A DNA stretch of 64,000 nt from Desulforhabdus sp. TSK (GTDB lineage Bacteria; Desulfobacterota; Syntrophobacteria; Syntrophobacterales; Syntrophobacteraceae). Position 1 is the first letter of the stretch, and each line of letters opens with the position of its first letter. The stretch is from positions 186,001-250,000 of the forward strand of contig NZ_BQXM01000002.1 of the NCBI RefSeq assembly GCF_022836495.1. The letters run 5' to 3'. Position numbers and translations under genes: made by a program. Positions 51,523-60,154 of the stretch are shown here, one piece after another. The notes under the pieces were generated by a model. That model worked only from the letters and a program-made list of their open reading frames with translations, made no database searches and was not told the origin of the DNA.

Positions 51523-53403
51523 TTATTTTTTCAACAACTTCATCACCTGCTCCCGATGCACCCAACCCAGGTTTGCCTCCTGGCAGTTCCCCTCGATGCG
51601 CTCCATCAGCTCTCCCCCGATCTCATCCTCCCAGCGCAGGCTCCCCGTTTTCTGAAGCTCCTGGGAGAGCATCTCCAGCAAAGGCTCCGCGTCGGGGCGG
51701 TAGGCGTGAGCTTTTTGCCAGTGATCCGCCGGCTCCACAACCTTCATGCCCGCGAGGAGCGCAAGGATCGGTGCCGCATCCTGATCGTAGAGCTGCTCAT
51801 AAAGCTGTGGTCTCACGATGTGGTTGATGCGCAGCCAGTTGATGTACCTCAATCGCCTGGCGCACACGGCCGCGGCGAAAAGTTCCTGGAGGCGGGGACG
51901 CTGCTGCCATGCCTTTTTGCTTGGCTCCAAGGCCAAACGGTAGTGCTGCCCGAGGCACTGTCTCTTGAAAGTCCAAAGGTCCCGCGTGGCCTGGGGCGCG
52001 TCCCAACTCTGGGGCTCGGCAATGGACAGCAGGGAAGCAAAGAGTTTGCGTGCTTTCTGTCCCTCGATCCACCCGCAGAGTCTTTCCTCCGTCACGAGGC
52101 TCCAGAGAGGGTAGGTCTCCAAGGGCTCGCCTGCATGGCGGGACACGGTGTAGACGCGACATTGGTGGATCGTGAAGAGAAGGGGAACGGCATTCCCGAG
52201 GATGGCCGGGTCGTTCAGGTGCTCCCGCAGGGCGTAGATTTCTGGAGCGATGCGCACGAAATCCCATGAGGCGTAGAGGAAGTCATGCAGGGTCTTGATG
52301 GCATAGGCGTCGGAAGCCTTTTCAGCAAAAGAGCGGGAAATTTCCGACACGTGGCAGGGGCCGCCCGCCAGGATCTGCCGGATCAGGTCCAGAGGGTCCG
52401 GCGGGGGAGATTCGCTGTCGGGGGGCTTGAGGTGCCTCAGAATGCGTCCGTCGGATTCGGGCGGCGTGGGAGGCGCGCCGCAGTTGAGGTAGGAGAGATC
52501 CTCCGTGGGCGGTCCGACGGCGCTCCAGCCCATATCTCCCAGGGAAATGAAAAGATGCGGTTTTATACTCAGGGCCGTTTCCGCGCTCTCGGGGTCCAGA
52601 CGATCCTGCGGGCAGAAGAGCCGGTAATCTTCGATCACCTGTCCCAGGGTGGCAAAATCCTCCCGGTAATGGGACGCGAAGAGCCGGTGGATGTCGATGA
52701 CGCGTGCAAAACGAATCCCCAGGGAAGACTTGGACAGATATCCTTTGTAAATGGAGGAAAAATCCGCCAGTTTGACAGCCAGTATGAGGAGAGGCAGATC
52801 CATCTCCAGAAACCGGGAGACAAACTGGAGCGGAGCAGGAAGGCTTATTTCATGGTGAATCCCCTCGACCCGGGCGATGGCGTTCAGGATCTCCTCGCAG
52901 GAATAATCGCCCCGGTACCATGCCTTGGATGTGTCGCAGGTGTGCTCCCCGAGCCAGGGCTGGATGTTCCCATGCCTTACCTGGATCGCCACGCGCAATT
53001 CTCCGGGCAGGCGCTCCTCGATGCTTGCCTGGAGCTCGCTTTTGAAAAGGAGCTGATCGGACCCGGCCAGGGCGCGCCAGATAGCGTCGACGGATGCATC
53101 CAGGGCCTGGACGATGGATTTGAGAGTCCTGGGATGTCGCAGTTTCCGGATAGCCGCTGTTTCCATTTCCGGCACTGCCTCGAGGGGACAGCCCAGCACA
53201 CGACTCACCTCTTCGGGAATGGAGGATGGCCTGCCGCCGAAGCCGTACAGCAGCTCCAGCACCTGGGCTTCTTCCTCTCCCAAATTTCTCACGGTCTCCC
53301 CTATCCGTTCCAGAGGGGACACCGGTTCCCCTCTTTCCTCTGCTGCGCCATCAGCCTGCAGGGATGGTTCGATTCCCGCCGGCTTCGGCCATTGCGCGGA
53401 CAC
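51523..53403 (-). CDS. Large protein with sigma-70 region-4-like N-terminus
   Basis: A 626-residue soluble protein, starting at GTG 53403 behind AGGAGGAATAACCA. Residues about 40-92 (LGEEEAQVLELLYGFGGRPSS to VPEMETAAIRKLRHP) look like sigma-70 region 4, the helix-turn-helix that contacts -35 boxes; the order E-x2-V-L-x2-Y-G, IPEEVSRVLGC and I-R-K-L-R fits well. The remaining 530 residues are mixed alpha/beta and unlike any sigma factor; there is no region 2. I do not recognise the family. Possible roles are a regulator that mimics region 4 or a protein that borrowed the fold. A 107-bp gap separates it from the upstream deoxyhypusine-synthase-like gene, same strand. Confidence 0.6.
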   Translation of the reverse strand: MSAQWPKPAGIEPSLQADGAAEERGEPVSPLERIGETVRNLGEEEAQVLELLYGFGGRPSSIPEEVSRVLGCPLEAVPEMETAAIRKLRHPRTLKSIVQALDASVDAIWRALAGSDQLLFKSELQASIEERLPGELRVAIQVRHGNIQPWLGEHTCDTSKAWYRGDYSCEEILNAIARVEGIHHEISLPAPLQFVSRFLEMDLPLLILAVKLADFSSIYKGYLSKSSLGIRFARVIDIHRLFASHYREDFATLGQVIEDYRLFCPQDRLDPESAETALSIKPHLFISLGDMGWSAVGPPTEDLSYLNCGAPPTPPESDGRILRHLKPPDSESPPPDPLDLIRQILAGGPCHVSEISRSFAEKASDAYAIKTLHDFLYASWDFVRIAPEIYALREHLNDPAILGNAVPLLFTIHQCRVYTVSRHAGEPLETYPLWSLVTEERLCGWIEGQKARKLFASLLSIAEPQSWDAPQATRDLWTFKRQCLGQHYRLALEPSKKAWQQRPRLQELFAAAVCARRLRYINWLRINHIVRPQLYEQLYDQDAAPILALLAGMKVVEPADHWQKAHAYRPDAEPLLEMLSQELQKTGSLRWEDEIGGELMERIEGNCQEANLGWVHREQVMKLLKK

Positions 53404-53510
53404 TGGTTATTCCTCCTCTTCGTGATGGTGCTGTTCTTTTTCGTCCCGCACACCCAATGCGGCAAAGAATTATGCTTCCTCGTGCCCTTATGGCTTCGAG
53501 GCGCTCCAAA

Positions 53511-54518
53511 TCATCGAGCCAACGCCTTTGCCGCAGATGTCCCACCCTGCTCCAGGACATAGGTGAAAATTAATGGGGCTACAATGGTGGCGTCCGATTC
53601 AATGATGAATTTGGGTGTTGCTTCATCCAGTTTTTCCCAGGTGATCTTTTCATTGGGAACCGCGCCCGAATAGGAGCCATAGCTCGTGGTGGAATCGCTG
53701 ATCTGACAGAAGTAGCTCCACAGGGGGACATTCCGCTTCAAATCCTGCCTCAAAACAGGCACCACGGAAATGGGAAAATCCCCGGCAATTCCTCCGCCAA
53801 TCTGGAAAAACCCTATGGGATGCTTTTCTGAAGCCTCCTGGTACCACTTCACCAATCGTATCATGTATTCCAACCCTGTCCTGACGGTATGAACATTCTG
53901 AATATGTCCGCGCATGCAGTGAGCCGCATAGATATTTCCCATCGTCGAATCTTCCCATCCTGGGACGAATATGGGCAGATCCTTTTGAGAAGCAGCAAGC
54001 ATCCAACTGTCCTTCGGGTCGATTTCATAATGATGCCGGAGTGCTCCGCTGCGCATCAGGCGATAGAAGATCTCGTGGGGGAAGCAGCGCTCCCCTTTTC
54101 TGTCAGCATCCACCCAGATATCCAGAATGAGATTTTCGATCCGTTTGATGGCCTCTTCCTCGGGAATGCACGTGTCCGTGACGCGATTGAGCTTGCGCTC
54201 CAACAGCTTTTTTTCTTCTTGAGGCGAAAGATCCCTGTAATTGGGAATGCGGACATAGTGGTCATGGGCCACGAGGTTAAAAATATCCTCTTCGAGGTTT
54301 GCACACGTGCAGCAGATAGCGTGTACCTTGTCCCTGCGAATCATTTCAGCCAGAGAAAGCCCTAGCTCTGCGGTGCTCATGGCCCCCGCCATGGCCAGGA
54401 ACATGAGCCCCTCTTCATCGAGAAGATTCCTGTAGGCTTCCGCCGCGTCCACCAGCGTGGCAGCATTAAAGTGTCTGAAATGATGTTGAATAAAGGCTGA
54501 GACATTGCCTTTGCCCAT
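53511..54518 (-). CDS. Deoxyhypusine synthase family protein
   Basis: A 335-residue NAD-dependent enzyme of the DHS family. Landmarks: FLAMAGAMSTAELGLSLAEMI, ICCTCANLEEDIFNL, IFVPGWEDSTMGNIYAA, FFQIGGGIAGDFPI and SYSGAVPNEKITWEKL. The lysine of WEK lines up with the catalytic Lys of the W-G-K motif. Eukaryotic DHS modifies eIF5A; bacterial members lack that target and are thought to use spermidine for other polyamine products such as homospermidine. The ATG at 54516-54518 has AAAGGTGG upstream. Presumed first gene of a unit with the sigma-region-4-like gene. Confidence 0.85.
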   Translation of the reverse strand: MGKGNVSAFIQHHFRHFNAATLVDAAEAYRNLLDEEGLMFLAMAGAMSTAELGLSLAEMIRRDKVHAICCTCANLEEDIFNLVAHDHYVRIPNYRDLSPQEEKKLLERKLNRVTDTCIPEEEAIKRIENLILDIWVDADRKGERCFPHEIFYRLMRSGALRHHYEIDPKDSWMLAASQKDLPIFVPGWEDSTMGNIYAAHCMRGHIQNVHTVRTGLEYMIRLVKWYQEASEKHPIGFFQIGGGIAGDFPISVVPVLRQDLKRNVPLWSYFCQISDSTTSYGSYSGAVPNEKITWEKLDEATPKFIIESDATIVAPLIFTYVLEQGGTSAAKALAR

Positions 54519-54908
54519 GAAGCACCACCTTTCTGTTCTACCTTCCAGGAGCAATTAAACTTGAGGGTGAAAAGGACAGTTCATCCATGTCATGTCTATG
54601 ATTCCGCCAGGGACAGCAAAAGGAGAAAGCAGGATCTAAAATCTGCAACCGGAAATCGTCAAGCTTCCAAGCCCTCATGATGATAGCAAGATATGCATAG
54701 AGAGCGCAATCCTCGCCGGAAAGTCCACGCGGAATTTCCGGCCGGATCCTTTCTTGTTGTGGTTGGGAAGCACCTCGTGCGTGAGTCAAGGTCTGGACCG
54801 TTCACAGTCGATACACAAAGAGTTGCTTCACTAAACTTTTTTGATGATTTGAACGAATTTTGTGTGTACCGTTTTCATTCAAACTCATCTGAAAGGAAAA
54901 ATCGATCC
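54519..54908. other. Divergent intergenic region
   Basis: 390 bases between the DHS-like gene (minus) and the ABC transporter (plus). A plus-strand frame is open from 54693 in phase with the transporter but without a ribosome site. AT-rich at about 54815-54870 (TTGCTTCACTAAACTTTTTT), the likely transporter promoter. Confidence 0.35.
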
Positions 54909-56888
54909 ATGAACCAGTCGGAACGTTCTCTTTGGGTGCGCTTTGTCACCATCGCTCAGCCGTATTTTTTCCCTCGGATTCCCGGCGGGGGGATGGTGAC
55001 GCTTCTGCTCTTAATCCTCCTGCTGGTCTTTCTGTTCGGGGTGCTCTTCATGGTGGTTGCCGGGATGACACTGGCGGGAAATCATTTGGCGCCCTCCCTC
55101 ACAGCCAGGGTCGCGGGTGGCCTGGCGGCTCTCATCAGCGGCATCTTCCAGTCCAACCTGTGGTGGATCATCGCCGCCACTTTCCTCGTGCCCGCCGCGG
55201 TTTTCGCCCTCTTCGGCCGCCACCTGAGGGAGCGCCGGAAAGCCTGGTTGCTTCTCGCCATAGTCCTGCTCCTCTCCTTTGCGGTTACGGGAATCAATGT
55301 GGCCTTCAGCTACATCGGCAACTACTTCACCAACGCCCTGGTAAAAAAAGATCAGGAACTGGCTTACCTCTTTGTCGGGGTGTATTTTTGCGGTTTTCTT
55401 GCCGGAATCCCCATCGTGGCGTTCTACAGTTACGTTCAGAGCTACCTCGGGATGCGGTGGCGCGAATGGATGACCGGTCAGTTCCTGGGCAACTATTTCA
55501 AGAATCGCAATTACTACGACATCGAGGCAAAGGGTGAGATCGACAATCCCGATCAGCGCATGATGGAAGACATCCGTTCCTTCACGCGCACCTCCCTGAC
55601 TTTCCTCCTCATCATTCTGGGCTCCCTCATGGACCTGGTTTCCTTCACGGGGATCCTCTGGTCCAAATCGACCCTCCTGGTCGCCGTGGTCCTCGGCTAT
55701 TCCCTCGTGGGGACGCTCTTTACCGTCTTGATGGGGCGGCGCCTCGTAAGGCTGAATTTCAACCAGCTGCGGTATGAAGCCGATTTCCGTTACGCCCTCG
55801 TGCACGTGCGGGACAACACCGAGTCCATTGCCTTCTACCAGGGGGAAAAGCCGGAGATTGCCCACATCCTGGGGCGTTTCCGAGACGTGTTGAGGAATTT
55901 CGGCCTCCTCATCGGCTGGCAGCGGAACCTCTCCTTTTTGACGACAGCTTACAGCTACCTTCCTGTCGTTTTGCCCTTCGTTATCCTGTTTCCTCAGTAC
56001 TTCCGGGGCGAAGTTGAGTATGGAGACATGGTGCAGGCCAATTTCGCCTTCACCCAAGTCTATGGGGCGTTGTCCCTCATCGTCTCCCAGATCGAGCAGA
56101 TTACGAATTTTGCCGCAGGCGTGGAGCGTCTGTCCACCTTTGCGGATGCCGTCGAACCGGATCGGCCTCCGGCTCCCGGCATCCAATCTCAGGAGGCGGA
56201 TCGGTTTGCCCTGACACACCTGACCCTCCTGACTCCCAACAGGACGCGCACCCTGTTCCAGGATTTGACAGTGGAGCTGGAAAGGGGCAAAAACCTGGTC
56301 GTGGTGGGCCAGAGCGGTGTGGGGAAGAGCTCCCTTCTCCGGGCCATTGCCGGCCTCTGGACGCAGGGCGGGGGGGACGTGAAGCGGCCTCCTCTGGAGG
56401 ACATCTTCTTCCTGCCCCAAAAGCCCTACATGCTGCTCGGGTCTTTGAGAGACCAACTGCTTTACCCGCAGCTCGAAAGAGACGTTCCAGAGGAGCGGCT
56501 GAGGGAAGTGCTTGAAACGGTCCGACTCCCGGACCTTCCCGAGCGGGTGGGTGGATTTGATGTCCACCTGGATTGGGCTGACGTCCTGTCCCTGGGTGAA
56601 CAGCAAAGGCTGGCGTTTGCCCGCCTCCTCATCAACCAGCCCGGCTGGGCCGTCCTGGATGAAGCCACCAGCGCTCTCGACATGGAAAACGAAGCCAACC
56701 TCTACAGGAAATTGAAGGCGATGAGCATCGGCTACATCAGCGTCGGCCACCGCAGCAGCATCCTGGATTTTCACGACCTCGTGCTCGAACTGCAAGGAGG
56801 CGACCAGTGGCGGCTGCTGCCCGTCGAGGAGTACCGGGCGGCTGCAGCCGTGAACCTGCCGGAGCGGGACGGGGCGTCGGAAGGGTAA
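54909..56888 (+). CDS. ABC transporter, SbmA/ABCD-type permease-ATPase fusion
   Basis: A 659-residue half-transporter. Six or so membrane helices in residues 25-400 with the SbmA/BacA-like ABC_membrane_2 features (NPDQRMMEDIRSFTRTSL, and RYEADFRYALVHVRDNTESIAFY), then the ATPase with Walker A VVGQSGVGKSSLLRAIAGLW, Q-loop FLPQKPYMLLGSLRDQL, signature LSLGEQQRLAFAR, Walker B WAVLDEATSALD and the switch His in VGHRSS. Such proteins dimerise and take up vitamin B12, peptides or fatty acyl compounds. The start has AAGGAAAA upstream (54909); the longer frame to 54693 lacks support. Confidence 0.87.
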   Translation: MNQSERSLWVRFVTIAQPYFFPRIPGGGMVTLLLLILLLVFLFGVLFMVVAGMTLAGNHLAPSLTARVAGGLAALISGIFQSNLWWIIAATFLVPAAVFALFGRHLRERRKAWLLLAIVLLLSFAVTGINVAFSYIGNYFTNALVKKDQELAYLFVGVYFCGFLAGIPIVAFYSYVQSYLGMRWREWMTGQFLGNYFKNRNYYDIEAKGEIDNPDQRMMEDIRSFTRTSLTFLLIILGSLMDLVSFTGILWSKSTLLVAVVLGYSLVGTLFTVLMGRRLVRLNFNQLRYEADFRYALVHVRDNTESIAFYQGEKPEIAHILGRFRDVLRNFGLLIGWQRNLSFLTTAYSYLPVVLPFVILFPQYFRGEVEYGDMVQANFAFTQVYGALSLIVSQIEQITNFAAGVERLSTFADAVEPDRPPAPGIQSQEADRFALTHLTLLTPNRTRTLFQDLTVELERGKNLVVVGQSGVGKSSLLRAIAGLWTQGGGDVKRPPLEDIFFLPQKPYMLLGSLRDQLLYPQLERDVPEERLREVLETVRLPDLPERVGGFDVHLDWADVLSLGEQQRLAFARLLINQPGWAVLDEATSALDMENEANLYRKLKAMSIGYISVGHRSSILDFHDLVLELQGGDQWRLLPVEEYRAAAAVNLPERDGASEG

Positions 56889-56924
56889 GTCCGGCTCCCA
56901 GCGGTGGGGAGGATCGTGGTGGAC

Positions 56925-57016
56925 GCTGAGGACGCTGACGGAACGCTGAAAAACGCTGATTTTTTACAAAAGCTTCGCTCTGCAGCGTTCTTCAGGGCCC
57001 CGTCAGCGTCCTCAGC
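56925..57016. repeat. Nested inverted repeat with GACGCTGA units
   Basis: GCTGAGGACGCTGACGG (56925-56941) pairs perfectly with CCGTCAGCGTCCTCAGC (57000-57016). Inside, AACGCTGAAAAACGCTGA further pairs in part with CAGCGTTCTTCAG. The unit GACGCTGA is repeated four times within the left side. It lies between convergent genes and can form one long cruciform or hairpin, so it may double as a terminator. Confidence 0.7.
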
Positions 57017-57037
57017 ATGCTTGGCCGGTTCTACCTG

Positions 57038-57424
57038 TCAGTGCCTGTCCTCGTGGCGGTCCTCGAAGCGAAACCGGTCAAAGGACCTCCACGGAGAGGA
57101 ACGACGGTCGGAGTCGTTTCGATCATCATTGTCTTTGTATCTGTCACGCCACGCATTCCCGCCGCCTCTGTCGAACCAGCGGCGCTTGCCGTCTTTATTC
57201 TGCCAATGATGACTGTCGTCCTTGTCATACTTCTTGTATCGTTTGTATTGGTAATGGTCATCGTCGTCATAGTATCTGTAGTATCCATATGGATACCCAT
57301 GTCCCGGAGTGTCTTCCCAGTATCCGTCGGAATATCCGTAACGGCCGTAGACACATCCCGCCGCAGACAGCGTCACGCTCAGAAAAATAAGAAAAGCCGA
57401 ATATTTGAAAAAGGATGATTTCAT
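57038..57424 (-). CDS. Tyr/Asp/Arg-rich lipoprotein
   Basis: A 128-residue lipoprotein: signal peptide with lipobox LSAAGC, Cys24 being the lipidated residue. The mature part is low-complexity, tyrosine- and glycine-rich first (YGYSDGYWEDTPGHGYPYG), then acidic (YYDDDDHYQYKRYKKYDK) and finally Arg/Asp-rich (DRYKDNDDRNDSDRR). No fold recognised; such tails may bind metals or remain disordered in the periplasm. It is divergent from the EF-hand gene with a 186-bp shared promoter region. Confidence 0.65.
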   Translation of the reverse strand: MKSSFFKYSAFLIFLSVTLSAAGCVYGRYGYSDGYWEDTPGHGYPYGYYRYYDDDDHYQYKRYKKYDKDDSHHWQNKDGKRRWFDRGGGNAWRDRYKDNDDRNDSDRRSSPWRSFDRFRFEDRHEDRH

Positions 57425-57610
57425 TTCGATGCTCCTCGTTCCCTGTGAATTGTGCGTCTCGCTTTGCCGGGAGCAGGCACTTCAGGACCTTCCCTGTTGA
57501 AATTATTAATCGAATTGCTATATTAGACCCATATGCCTTTTTAATACCCATACACCCTGTTTAGTATAACTTAATTATCATCACAGATTCGGCAAATTAA
57601 GGAGAAACCG

Positions 57611-57934
57611 ATGAGGCAATGGAAACGGTCTGTTGTGGTGGGAGCTGCTTCGATCTTCTTCATGGCAGGTTTGGCGTCGGCCCAAAGTCCCTCTGCGCAA
57701 AGCCCTCAATCCACTCCGAAGATGGGCTGTCAGAAAAATTTTGCATCAATGGATAAGGATGGCGACGGAGCGGTCACGCGGGAGGAATTCATGGCGGCTC
57801 CTCACCGGGGGGATAATCCCGAAGAGATTTTCAAAGCAAGAGATACCAATGGAAATGGAAAGCTGACAGAAGATGAGTTTTGTTCCGGCAAAGGCATGGG
57901 GTATGGCGGCAAGGGTAAAGGTGCGACTCCATAG
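57611..57934 (+). CDS. Exported EF-hand protein
   Basis: A 107-residue periplasmic protein with a signal peptide (VVVGAASIFFMAGLASA) and two canonical EF-hand loops, DKDGDGAVTREEF (residues 48-60) and DTNGNGKLTEDEF (78-90), so it should bind two Ca ions. Lone cysteines at 40 and near 91 could form one disulfide. AAGGAG precedes the ATG. Its neighbour, the acidic lipoprotein, may belong to the same calcium-related function, which is inference. Confidence 0.8.
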   Translation: MRQWKRSVVVGAASIFFMAGLASAQSPSAQSPQSTPKMGCQKNFASMDKDGDGAVTREEFMAAPHRGDNPEEIFKARDTNGNGKLTEDEFCSGKGMGYGGKGKGATP

Positions 57935-57959
57935 CCGGGGCAATTGGGAGGGAGGAAAT

Positions 57960-57993
57960 CCGTCATTCCCGCCTGAGCCGACAGGAATGACGG
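57960..57993 (+). terminator. GTCATTCC-type hairpin, copy 3, after the EF-hand gene
   Basis: CCGTCATTCC (57960-57969) pairs perfectly with GGAATGACGG (57984-57993), loop of 14. It belongs to the repeat family at 25991 and 27472 and is placed as a terminator 26 bases after the EF-hand gene, though without a T-run. Confidence 0.45.
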
Positions 57994-58100
57994 TGTGACC
58001 TCGAGGAAATCTCTCTCCATCGCTCTCATGGAGGGGCAGTGCCGTTGGGAGCCGCCACAGGGCGCCGGCCGGCGGAGCCCCGTGGCGAGAGATGCGCCAG

Positions 58101-59615
58101 CTACTTACCCGACTGGTAGGGATCCCAATCGCATCCCCAGAGCTCGCTGTGGAGGGGCAGTTTGTAATTCCTTCTTTCATCGTAGGTGGGATATCTTCTG
58201 TTTCCACCCTCTTTGGGAAGCATGTTGACGGGGAATTTAGGCGCGATGAGTCCGTGTTTGCGTGCCTCGCTTTCCAGCCATTCCCGGTCGTCGGGATGTG
58301 CGATGGAAATCAAGGCTGCGGCCCTTTCGTAGCCGCTCAGCCCTCTCAAATTGACAATGCCGTATTCCGTGCACACATAGCTTGCCAGCTGGGCCGGTAC
58401 ATCCACGGTGGATCCTTCGGGGAGGAAGGGCACGATTCTCGATGTGCCATGTTTGCTCCTGGACGTCATGGACGCCACCCCTCTGCCGCCCCTGGACATG
58501 GCGCAGAAGCTGACGAACTGAAAGTACCCGCCGGTGCTGGAGATGGGCCGTTTTCCGTAGAAGCCCGCGCATTGCTGCCCCAGAAGGTCCACCGCCATGC
58601 AGTTGTCGATGGCGATCATGTTGTCGATTCGGCTCAGGATCTGAAAGTTGTTCGTATATCCGACATCATAGGCGGCCAGGTGCTGGTTTCGGTGCACCGT
58701 GTTGTAGTACCATTCCACGTCCACGGGGAAAGCAAATGTCCAAGCGCTTTTGCCCCGGTCGATGTTCTTATAAGCGTTGGTCACCTGGCCGGATTCGATG
58801 AGGTTGATGAGGCCGTAGTTGAGCATTTCCGTATGGATGCCGAGGTCCTTGAACCCCGCGTCCGCCATGGCGCTGACGCATGCGGAGGGGAGTGCGCCGA
58901 TGCCGAGCTGAACAATGTCCCGGTCTCTCATGATGCCCATGATGTGCTGGGCGATGGCCTGTTCCTCGGGTTTGGGCTTCAAGGCTTTCTCGTTGATCTG
59001 TGGCCACTTGTATTTCCCACAGTCCACCTCCACCCAATAATCGATGTCATCGATGTGGATGGTGTTGTGGCGTCCTCCCTCGGCCCACGGGTAGTCCGAG
59101 CGAACCTCGAAAACGATCTTTTTGGCGGTCTGTCGAAAGATGTTGCAGTTGTTGACGCCGTAGGACATGTTGAAAAAGCCGTGGCTGTCGGGAGCCGTCG
59201 CCGCATTGAACCACCAGTCCATGCCGCGGTTTTCCTTCTTGGCGTTTATGAAGCGATAATGGTGTGCCCACATACCGTAAGCCCACCCCCACTGCGCCCA
59301 GTCGGTCACTTGATTCGTATCCCGTGCTTTACGATTCCAGGGGAAGAAGAAATATTCGTGGACGCAGTGGTACTGCTGAAACGGATCGATTTCCTGCAGC
59401 TCGTGATGGGGATAGAAACAGGCATACAGCCAGAATTCGATGTCCTTCAAATCGCCGGGATTGGGACCCAGCCTCTTGGCGACGGCTTCGGTGCAAACCG
59501 TTGAGTCCCCGCCGACGCTCCCGTTGTTGATCCAGTCCCCGGACTTCACCATGTTGGCGATCTGCTCGGGTGTTCTCTTCTTATCACGAATTTTCTGCTG
59601 AACGGGCGTTGTCAT
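58101..59615 (-). CDS. Acetyl-CoA hydrolase/CoA-transferase family protein
   Basis: A 504-residue family I CoA-transferase of the acetate/succinate/4-hydroxybutyrate group, moving CoA between acyl groups and acetate. Landmarks: WINNGSVGGDSTVCTEAVAKRL, GVNNCNIF, QLGIGALPSACVSAMADAG, IDNCMAVDLLGQQCAGF, FCAMSRGGRGVASMTSR, ASYVCTEYGIVNLRGLSGYERA and IAHPDDREWLESEA. GGAGG lies before the ATG at 59613-59615; the frame to 59690 is not preferred. It fits a fermentative or syntrophic energy metabolism in which acetyl-CoA drives acid activation. Confidence 0.88.
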   Translation of the reverse strand: MTTPVQQKIRDKKRTPEQIANMVKSGDWINNGSVGGDSTVCTEAVAKRLGPNPGDLKDIEFWLYACFYPHHELQEIDPFQQYHCVHEYFFFPWNRKARDTNQVTDWAQWGWAYGMWAHHYRFINAKKENRGMDWWFNAATAPDSHGFFNMSYGVNNCNIFRQTAKKIVFEVRSDYPWAEGGRHNTIHIDDIDYWVEVDCGKYKWPQINEKALKPKPEEQAIAQHIMGIMRDRDIVQLGIGALPSACVSAMADAGFKDLGIHTEMLNYGLINLIESGQVTNAYKNIDRGKSAWTFAFPVDVEWYYNTVHRNQHLAAYDVGYTNNFQILSRIDNMIAIDNCMAVDLLGQQCAGFYGKRPISSTGGYFQFVSFCAMSRGGRGVASMTSRSKHGTSRIVPFLPEGSTVDVPAQLASYVCTEYGIVNLRGLSGYERAAALISIAHPDDREWLESEARKHGLIAPKFPVNMLPKEGGNRRYPTYDERRNYKLPLHSELWGCDWDPYQSGK

Positions 59616-60154
59616 GAATTGTTTTCCTCCTGTCATGAGTTGTTTCTCCCAGATGACCGCGAAGAGCATACGGCACGCCACCTCGCACAAACGCCTATGG
59701 GCGGAGCGATTCTAACACGGGAATTCCGTTGCTTAACGATACGTTTCGGGAAGATGAAGAAGGCCCGGCAATTTTGTCGCAACAGAGAGCAGCTGCAGTC
59801 CTGGGTTGTATGGAACGAACCGGAAATGGAACAGCAGGGCGAACGACTGCACCATAGCAGGATGCATGGAATCCTGCAAGCTCCGTTTGAGGTATGCTTG
59901 CGTGTGACAGTCCTGAACGTCCCTCGGTTCCTGTTGACTCCGCAAAAAAACAATGTCATCATTCCGACCAATCAAAAGGGAGTAGCTAGTAAGGCAAAGT
60001 CACCATTCCGGCAGTATATGCCTGGCTTTGTCATTGGTGAGGATTCCAATTAGCGAGACTTTTGGCGTGGTAGATCATGCTGAAGGTCTCCTTTTTTTTG
60101 TCGGGACCCGAGGCGCTTTGTTTCTCAATACTTTGATTTCGGAGAGAAAAGATC
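59616..60154. other. Intergenic, no gene seen
   Basis: 539 bases between divergent genes with only overlapping unsupported frames. The GGAGAGAAAAG ribosome site of the antiporter lies at its right end. Near 59945 an A-rich run (AAAAAAACAATG) occurs. No RNA or operator recognised. Confidence 0.35.
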
